From: Candidatus Aminicenantota bacterium
Lineage (GTDB): Bacteria; Acidobacteriota; Aminicenantia; Aminicenantales; Aminicenantaceae
Assembly: GCA_030614645.1 (NCBI GenBank)
Contig: JAUWTR010000082.1
Coordinates: 1 to 7,111 of the forward strand
Direction of reading: 5' to 3'
Length of the DNA stretch: 7,111 nucleotides
The position numbers and the translations under genes were made by a program. Below the pieces are notes generated by a model. The model made no database searches, was not told where the DNA came from, and saw only the letters and a program-made list of their open reading frames with translations. Numbering within the stretch: the first letter of the stretch is position 1; each line of letters starts with the position of its first letter. Below, piece by piece: positions 5,767 through 7,111 of the stretch.

Positions 5767-7023
5767 TTATTTTTTTATTATCAATTCTTCAGCTTTACCA
5801 AAATTATCATAAGAGGATGTAACAACTTTTTCACCTGGTTTCAGACCTTCCAGGACCTCATAAAAAAGAGGGTTTTGTCGTCCAATTTTTATATTCCTCT
5901 TGTATGCACCCTTACCGGATTTATCCAGAACAAATATCCAATAACCTCCGGTTTTATTATAAAATGGTCCCCTGGAGACTAAAACAGCTTCACTCAGATC
6001 ACCTAATTCAAAGTTTATATGAAATGACTGTCCCCGCCTTACTCCTTCCGGTTTTTCCCCTACGAAATTAAAATCAACCTTGAATACTCCTTCAATAACT
6101 TCAGGGTAGATCATTGTTGATTCCAATCTATACTCTTTGTTTGAATATTTAAAAGTTCCTTTTCTTCCAATTTCAACTCTGGAGATGTAGTGTTCACTGA
6201 TATCTGCTCTTACCTTGAAACTATTCTGAACGTCAACCTGTCCCAGTCTCCTTCCGGGAGAATAGGACTCTCCTAATTTGAGATCTATCAGACTCAACAA
6301 ACCTGTAATAGGAGCTTTAATCGTCAGATCATCCTGTTTGGTTTTAACAATCTTTAGATTACCATTCATTCTTGCGAGTGAACTCTCCAGCTGTTTGATC
6401 TGCTGATTTCTGAATTTCAGGTCTTTTTCCCTGGATTCATTAGTTAATTTATTTTTTTCTTTATAATAATTATAACTATTTATAGAAGTATCAAATTCCT
6501 GTTTTGAAATAATTTTTTCTTTATATAAATATTTATTCCGTTTATATTTATTTTCAGCTTCAATAAGATTAAACCTGATATCTGATAACTGCTGCTCTAA
6601 TTGGATGCTGTATTTTTCAAACTCAAGTCTTGTATTTCTTAGATTATTACTCTGTCTATAAAGTTCCGCCTCCCTGTACATGATATCCAGAAGAAGATTT
6701 GTATTTGATAATTTCAGTATTTTATCACCTGTTTTTACAATGGAACCGGTCTGCACAAATATCTTCTCTATCCTGCCTCCCTCTGTTGCAACAATAGATC
6801 TGGTTCCCTTTGGAATAACCGTGCCACTGAATGGGATATATTCCTGAAAAGAATCTTTTTTTATTGTAGAAATAGTTATTCTTTCTTTTTTTACATTTAA
6901 TTGATTGTTTTTAATTGTAAGAAGGTTGTATATTACATAGCCACTAAATATTAAACTGATAGAAAGAGTAATGATTCTTTTTGTTGTCCATTTTTTTTTC
7001 TTAATTTTTTTATCCATACTCAT
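5767..7023 (-). CDS. HlyD/MacA-family periplasmic adaptor subunit
   Basis: Membrane-fusion protein expected to link the inner-membrane transporter to an outer-membrane TolC-like channel. The 418 residues begin with a Lys-rich cytoplasmic stretch and one membrane anchor (about 17-36). Then come the first half of the lipoyl-like domain (77-108, GGRIEKIFVQTGSIVKTGD), a long charged coiled coil (about 113-228), the second lipoyl half (231-264, IKAPITGLLSLIDLKLGES), a beta-barrel (about 268-340) and a membrane-proximal domain (about 343-416, GLKPGEKVVTSSYD). This is the standard MacA order. ATG 7023 is chosen over the in-frame ATG 7017 because AGGAG lies 6 bases before it. It is the first gene of the operon, with a -24/-12 promoter just upstream. 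No outer-membrane channel gene is in the window. Confidence 0.92.
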   Translation of the reverse strand: MSMDKKIKKKKWTTKRIITLSISLIFSGYVIYNLLTIKNNQLNVKKERITISTIKKDSFQEYIPFSGTVIPKGTRSIVATEGGRIEKIFVQTGSIVKTGDKILKLSNTNLLLDIMYREAELYRQSNNLRNTRLEFEKYSIQLEQQLSDIRFNLIEAENKYKRNKYLYKEKIISKQEFDTSINSYNYYKEKNKLTNESREKDLKFRNQQIKQLESSLARMNGNLKIVKTKQDDLTIKAPITGLLSLIDLKLGESYSPGRRLGQVDVQNSFKVRADISEHYISRVEIGRKGTFKYSNKEYRLESTMIYPEVIEGVFKVDFNFVGEKPEGVRRGQSFHINFELGDLSEAVLVSRGPFYNKTGGYWIFVLDKSGKGAYKRNIKIGRQNPLFYEVLEGLKPGEKVVTSSYDNFGKAEELIIKK

Positions 7024-7029
7024 AATCTA

Positions 7030-7034
7030 CTCCT
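7030..7034 (-). promoter_or_regulatory. Ribosome binding site of the adaptor gene
   Basis: AAAAGGAG on the minus strand, with AGGAG 6 bases before ATG 7023. The same AGGAG sequence precedes the ATPase (5753-5757, 6 bases before its ATG), the permease and the truncated second ATPase. Confidence 0.75.
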
Positions 7035-7059
7035 TTTATTCTATTACCAAATAACGTCG

Positions 7060-7074
7060 GCAAGAATCATGCCA
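7060..7074 (-). promoter_or_regulatory. Sigma-54 (-24/-12) promoter of the export operon
   Basis: The minus strand reads TGGCATGATTCTTGC, which fits the sigma-54 consensus TGGCAYR-N4-TTGC at every fixed position, with the GG and GC dinucleotides correctly spaced. It predicts transcription starting near 7048, giving a leader of about 25 bases that contains the ribosome binding site before ATG 7023. Sigma-54 promoters need an NtrC-type activator bound upstream. Only 37 bases upstream of the -24 box are in the window, too few to show the enhancer sites. Confidence 0.75.
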
Positions 7075-7111
7075 AATTCTTGATCTATACTTATCAAGCT
7101 GTAAACGGTTC

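Overview
The window comes from a bacterium, probably Gram-negative. It carries an adaptor/ATPase/FtsX-permease export operon of the kind common in Bacteroidetes and in FCB or Acidobacteria-like uncultured lineages, behind a sigma-54-type promoter. It also has the C-terminal part of a Ser/Thr kinase with TolB/FlgO-like and TPR domains, an architecture frequent in Acidobacteria, Aminicenantes, KSB1 and related phyla. The phylum cannot be fixed from this sequence alone.

Layout. (1) Bases 1-1586, plus strand: the 3' part of a large membrane Ser/Thr kinase. The reading frame runs in from outside the window, and its first residues look like the end of a kinase domain. A transmembrane helix, a TolB/FlgO-like domain and TPR repeats follow. 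(2) Bases 1587-2386: a gene-poor stretch with an unrecognised broken coding remnant, a 13-bp tandem duplication, and a 120-codon plus-strand ORF resembling a discoidin (F5/8C)-like surface domain without a signal peptide. (3) Bases 2387-2601: a 215-bp element bounded by perfect 33-bp inverted repeats, with a second imperfect inverted pair and a degenerate extra copy of the terminal motif inside. (4) Bases 2597-7023, minus strand, AT-rich: an operon reading HlyD-type adaptor, ABC ATPase, FtsX/MacB-type permease, then the first ~21-24 codons of a second ABC ATPase. That last gene keeps its ribosome binding site but is cut off at the inverted-repeat element. (5) Bases 7060-7074, minus strand: a near-consensus -24/-12 promoter about 37 bases ahead of the adaptor start codon.

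How the genes work together. The three intact minus-strand genes are tightly spaced (20 and 15 bases apart), and each has an AGGAG ribosome binding site. Together they should form an inner-membrane, ATP-driven, MacAB-like assembly. The adaptor would span the periplasm towards an outer-membrane channel that is not encoded here. The cargo is unknown. Sigma-54 control implies an NtrC-type activator, possibly encoded just upstream, outside the window.

The most noteworthy observation is that the operon originally continued into a fourth gene, an ABC ATPase, whose 5' end survives directly against the inverted-repeat element. The operon was therefore truncated by insertion or rearrangement there. 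No completely new system was identified. The element and the damaged operon end are the parts most worth a second look.
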